From Methanobacteriota archaeon (GTDB lineage: Archaea; Thermoplasmatota; Poseidoniia; Poseidoniales; Poseidoniaceae), in NCBI GenBank assembly GCA_018623995.1, contig JAAZUV010000044.1, positions 1-9,773 on the forward strand: a DNA stretch of 9,773 nt, read 5' to 3'. Numbering within the stretch: position 1 is the stretch's first letter; every line of letters starts with the position of its first letter. A program made the translations under genes and the position numbers. Under the pieces are notes generated by a model. That model made no database searches and had not been told where the DNA came from. It saw nothing but the letters and a program-made list of their open reading frames with translations. Positions 7,401 through 9,773 of the stretch are shown one piece after another.

Positions 7401-9731
7401 GAGTCCGAAGACGTCAATATCACCAAACAATACCTCGTTCTTGGCCTCCCGCATCAGCAATGAACCTTCCATGGTTCTGTGTCGTGTGAGAAGTGCCTCT
7501 GCTTTTTGTTGGAATTGTTGAGGGCTGATTTCCTCAGCACCAACGCGTTTTGGAATAATCATTGAACGGCCAGCAACTTCTCTAAATCGCTTGGCAAATA
7601 TCTGGGTGTTGATGATGTATCTCTCGATCACTTCGATGTGGTTGTTTGAGCGGAAAGCATCGTACAACTGACCTGGATCAACCTCTTGAGCAGTTCGTAT
7701 TAAGAGGCCATTTTCGTCGAAGGACAACTCGATGACGCTGACACCGGATGTTTCTGCAATACCTGCCATGAAGTAACCGAGGGCTGTGTTGAACGCACGA
7801 CCTCGACAGGTTGTGATGAGGTATGCAGGATGTCCTGTGCCGATGATTTGTTCAATCAAAATACGATTTGGTTCAGGTACTTGGAACGTATCGATGGTGT
7901 GTTCTTCCAAATGACGAGCAATGGCGTTGGAAACGGAATTTGACAATCCATATGCATCGCGTAGTACAACGCGAGGATCTTGCTCCCTTCGCAGCGATAT
8001 CATACAATGCCGAATCAAGGAGAGAAGAGATGAGGACAATTCACGACTTCGAGAGCGTGCCTCTCCTGACCATGATGGTACCGTAGGTCTGTACCCTGTT
8101 ACACTGGATACGTTGACGCGAGTACCTTGGATGTTCGTGACTCGATAGGTCGAACCACCGAGGAGAATGACGTCACCACCGCGTAGGTTTGAGACAAAGG
8201 AGCCTGATAATTGACCAAGAATGGACCCTTCTGCATTGAACACAAGATAGGAATTGTCAGGTGCAATGGTACCGATGTTGGTGTAGTAAATCATTCGAGC
8301 GTAACCTCGCTTACCGTACGTGTTGTCCTCCCAATCGATCCAAACACGACGCTCTTCTTCCAGCATGTCCAAAACTTCAATGAAATCATCGTATTCGAAG
8401 TTTCTATAATTCCATGCACTGGAAACGATTTCAAACGCTTCATCGATGTCGATTTGATTGATGATGACCAGTCCGATAAGGAATTGGGCAACAACGTCGA
8501 GACAGTTTTCTGGGAAATCAAGACGGTCCATTTCACCTGATTGAATGGCAGCTTGCAACGCAGCAAGCTCGATCAAATCGTCAACACTTGAAGGCAAAAA
8601 TCGTGCACGCGGTATACCACCAACGTGGTGGCCTGCACGTCCAATGCGTTGCAGTGCTGTAGCGATGTCACCCGGAGATCCAAGTTGAATCACCATGTCA
8701 ACCGTTCCAATATCGATCCCCATCTCCAACGAAGATGAAGTCACGACGGCACGTAGATGCCCGTTCTTGAGTTGTTGCTCAACGTTCAAACGGATTTTTT
8801 TGTCCATGGATCCATGGTGGCCTGCAACAAGCTCACCAAGTCCAAATTCTGGTCGCCTTAGTCGTTGTACAAGCGTTTCTGTCATTTTTCTTGTGTTGGC
8901 GAAGACCAGTGTTGTTGTATGTGCCGAAATGAGATCTGCGATAACGCTGATGTTCTCGTCAAGTACTTTCAGAACAGGAAGATCACTGAATTTTGGATGA
9001 GGCAACAAAATGTCAAGGTCGAGTTCTCTTGAACCCGATACCTTTGCAATGTGCACTTTTTGTCCGTCACCCCTTGATTCTCGATCATCGCTGGCGACAA
9101 GATATTCTGCAACGGTTTCCAACGGTTCCATGGTTGCTGAAATACCAATTCGCTGCACGGGCCGTTCGAGAAGTGTGTCCAAATACGCCAATGTCAGGGC
9201 AAGGTGGACGCCACGCTTGGTTGGGACGAGAGAATGCAATTCGTCGATAATCATGTATTCAACATCGCTGATGATCGGTTGGAATTTTGGTGATGTAATT
9301 GCAATAGCAAGACTTTCAGGTGTTGTAATGAGGATGTGTGGTGGGTTTCGAAGCATCTTTTGTCGCTCGGATTGTGGCGTATCGCCCGTACGGAGACCTA
9401 CTCGAATCTCCTGCGCACGATCTGGCAAAAATCGTTCTGAAATTTCATTCAACGGCCCTATCAGGTTCTTTTGGATGTCGTTTGCAAGCGCTTTAATCGG
9501 TGAAATGTACACACAATGAATGCGTTTTTCCAACTTGCCATTCAAGGCTTTTCGTACCAGTTGATCAATGATGGTCAAGAAAGCAGTCAGCGTTTTACCT
9601 GAACCTGTTGGTGAACAAAGAAGGAGATGTCCTCCATCCATGATCGTCGGAATTGCAAGCTTTTGTGGACGAGTAAAATCTGGGAATTTATCCTTGAACC
9701 AGTTGCGGACTGGTGGACAAAGTTTGTCCAT
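4488..9731 (-). CDS. lhr: Lhr-family ATP-dependent DNA helicase with long winged-helix/beta-barrel C-terminal extension
   Basis: The product is a superfamily 2 helicase; Lhr proteins are 3'-5' translocases that unwind DNA and DNA:RNA hybrids and are tied to DNA repair. All core motifs are intact: Q-motif Gln23 (RPQKLAIP), Walker A SPTGSGKT 40-47, SPIKALAND 77-85, TTPES 136-140, DELH 163-166, SAT 198-200, LVFANTRK about 275-282, SSLEMGIDIG 333-342 and QRIGRAGHHVGG 361-372. A winged-helix and Lhr-core/DEAD-associated region follows to about 860. Archaeal Lhr commonly ends near there, whereas this protein continues to 1747, longer even than the roughly 1540-residue E. coli Lhr. Residues about 1228-1380 and 1582-1735 look like two copies of a winged helix plus beta-barrel module resembling the HTH_42/AlkZ-like part of bacterial Lhr. 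The ATG at 9731 lies just before the conserved VRNWF...F segment, so the start is about right. Sequence upstream of it appears to be an artefact, so a start a few codons further upstream cannot be excluded. Confidence 0.93.
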   Translation of the reverse strand: MDKLCPPVRNWFKDKFPDFTRPQKLAIPTIMDGGHLLLCSPTGSGKTLTAFLTIIDQLVRKALNGKLEKRIHCVYISPIKALANDIQKNLIGPLNEISERFLPDRAQEIRVGLRTGDTPQSERQKMLRNPPHILITTPESLAIAITSPKFQPIISDVEYMIIDELHSLVPTKRGVHLALTLAYLDTLLERPVQRIGISATMEPLETVAEYLVASDDRESRGDGQKVHIAKVSGSRELDLDILLPHPKFSDLPVLKVLDENISVIADLISAHTTTLVFANTRKMTETLVQRLRRPEFGLGELVAGHHGSMDKKIRLNVEQQLKNGHLRAVVTSSSLEMGIDIGTVDMVIQLGSPGDIATALQRIGRAGHHVGGIPRARFLPSSVDDLIELAALQAAIQSGEMDRLDFPENCLDVVAQFLIGLVIINQIDIDEAFEIVSSAWNYRNFEYDDFIEVLDMLEEERRVWIDWEDNTYGKRGYARMIYYTNIGTIAPDNSYLVFNAEGSILGQLSGSFVSNLRGGDVILLGGSTYRVTNIQGTRVNVSSVTGYRPTVPSWSGEARSRSRELSSSLLSLIRHCMISLRREQDPRVVLRDAYGLSNSVSNAIARHLEEHTIDTFQVPEPNRILIEQIIGTGHPAYLITTCRGRAFNTALGYFMAGIAETSGVSVIELSFDENGLLIRTAQEVDPGQLYDAFRSNNHIEVIERYIINTQIFAKRFREVAGRSMIIPKRVGAEEISPQQFQQKAEALLTRHRTMEGSLLMREAKNEVLFGDIDVFGLNQFLESCIVGDARIVHTKVTIPSRLGMSLYMSAFEDLMSMKTRAFLVKDIDPEVLRRLMGTRSLATEMTAEQLDKYYSDKAPVPHSPETLYELMQHGGGLDREFNNPLYREKMEGIELEVIRSWVEELCKAGKITKINGTGQDDIDGKWFNPFMAEIHGTLACLAESDSSSIVDLRDFDTKNMSFEIATEFDGTTPTAWKTMSVGDPHEALRVKILEILGSEGPKTTESLHQRLPFPEKSVDRIVHELETRNVISVGFFTQTDDAELILKVDEHRITGGEEEVVEYRWIQNLVLDKSFKKYADVFDAFNEHVLVQKQQELLYRIEDFRFKDWKDLQLDSDVVSGRLLHNRMGYTTKNNIPMLLGLKPEPWIGAMEEEVLSKLQPDENITRQELVQDFPKGEEHRQLERDVKNAISNLDRQMLFVKQFEEVIGRRRRLSLFHKVHGVYEPMDFEDALEEVVRRMGPVKASTLRFYVSRNYEDLLVALHNLETSGRISKVTALVPDTEDFYCTPAEVEMLQVPRREDRTIRILTQSDPYVSRFIWEVRSALDRGWYLPVFKGVDPVGKVLMFRVNDYLEIKDMHVPTAYFEEFCDAFHILLENHADQLVDVAILTNVNSEPISELSQPMRDGLERIGFKQVGERMIRGGVVDPQPREIAERALFHQHHLHQETRHENETLALRKIKEIRDDFALRGRCEVFRTNLKSMASANRLHKGVNMRGHQVWAPYEYFENLLTIRGIPPEEDLVDIIEFFSTQTDPNIFKERHALTQSEFRKLVQPLIRTGHIVEDFRGGFRAVHSRTDEDPVHLRREYLRNLVSDYPVITIKQLLRLSGTPFKPEELKAVLNEFEEDGTLVKGFLIENLHEVCWGRKELLESAKSINPIRDFVLPPTDPIAPYFGDVLKEKFGFGSAYLVFKNAEPVAAFKANTRNKTIDVTDYEGSEKGWRVVKEFAWEHQMPLKTELRIGGKKIN
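4527..6050 (-). other. Duplicated winged-helix plus AlkZ-like barrel modules in the Lhr C-terminal extension
   Basis: Copy 1 covers residues about 1228-1380 and copy 2 about 1582-1735. Both run: helical winged-helix segment (EEVVRRMGPVKASTLRFYVS versus YLRNLVSDYPVITIKQLLRL), a hairpin ending in a Cys-containing turn before Glu-rich residues (FYCTPAEVE versus EVCWGRKEL), then a TQSDPYVSRF or PPTDPIAPYF turn and a beta-rich stretch (YLPVFKGVDPVGKVLMFRV versus AYLVFKNAEPVAAFKANTR). In HTH_42/AlkZ-type proteins a similar xxxDP turn opens the barrel. The repeat is seen directly; the fold assignment is from memory of the family. Confidence 0.55.
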
Positions 9732-9773
9732 CAGTCCGCAACTGGTTCAAGGATAAATTCCCAGATTTTACTC
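9671..9773. repeat. 103-bp near-perfect palindrome at the window end (probable fold-back artefact)
   Basis: Bases 9671-9712 and 9732-9773 are perfect 42-bp inverted copies. Between them tggacaaa (9714-9721) and tttgtcca (9723-9730) mirror around G9722. The only mismatch in the whole palindrome is G9713 opposite T9731, the first base of the helicase start codon read on the minus strand. The left arm is genuine helicase coding sequence (about residues 7-20), so the right arm must be the copy. The right arm ends exactly at the window edge. Confidence 0.95.

Noticed and set aside
9010..9519. 169-residue open frame on the plus strand
   Set aside because: It lies fully antisense to the helicase core motifs, has no recognisable domain, and its composition is what reverse-frame reading of the helicase gives.
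9671..9773. Terminal inverted repeat of a mobile element, or a telomere-like hairpin
   Set aside because: One arm is ordinary, conserved helicase coding sequence, there is no transposase nearby, and the hinge explains the structure as a fold-back copy.
1..9773. tRNA, rRNA, CRISPR or riboswitch
   Set aside because: No direct-repeat array or recognisable RNA gene pattern was seen, and almost all of the window is accounted for by three protein-coding genes.

Overview
The window looks archaeal and most resembles marine Euryarchaeota of the Poseidoniia (Marine Group II/III). Three things support this: an archaeosortase-family membrane protein, a large secreted protein built from C-type lectin-like, LamG-like, PPC-like, EF-hand and TSP3-type calcium repeats ending in one membrane anchor and a cytosolic tail, and an Lhr-type superfamily 2 helicase. 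Base composition is moderate and coding density very high. The lineage is inferred from protein style; no rRNA or other marker is present.

Layout: (1) 3-773, plus strand, the 3' part of an archaeosortase gene cut by the left edge. (2) 763-4368, minus strand, a 1201-residue surface protein whose stop overlaps the archaeosortase stop tail-to-tail by 11 bp. (3) 4369-4487, a 119-bp AT-rich gap with two short inverted repeats, one of them spanning the helicase stop codon; it is the only non-coding DNA of any length. (4) 4488-9731, minus strand, a 1747-residue Lhr-family helicase with a long C-terminal extension. (5) 9732-9773, 42 bp that exactly reverse-complement the first codons of the helicase gene, so the window ends in a near-perfect 103-bp palindrome. 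This is most simply read as a fold-back artefact at a contig end, so the true upstream region of the helicase is not visible.

The helicase and surface-protein genes are co-oriented but have no evident functional link. The archaeosortase and the surface protein both act at the cell envelope, but the surface protein lacks the C-terminal sorting signal expected of an archaeosortase substrate, so a direct enzyme-substrate relation is not supported. No RNA genes, CRISPR arrays, transposases or integration sites were seen. The best leads are the duplicated winged-helix plus beta-barrel module in the Lhr extension, the acidic-aromatic loops placed at the same point in three of four PPC-like repeats, the conserved-looking Trp/Arg-containing cytosolic tail end, and the terminal palindrome.
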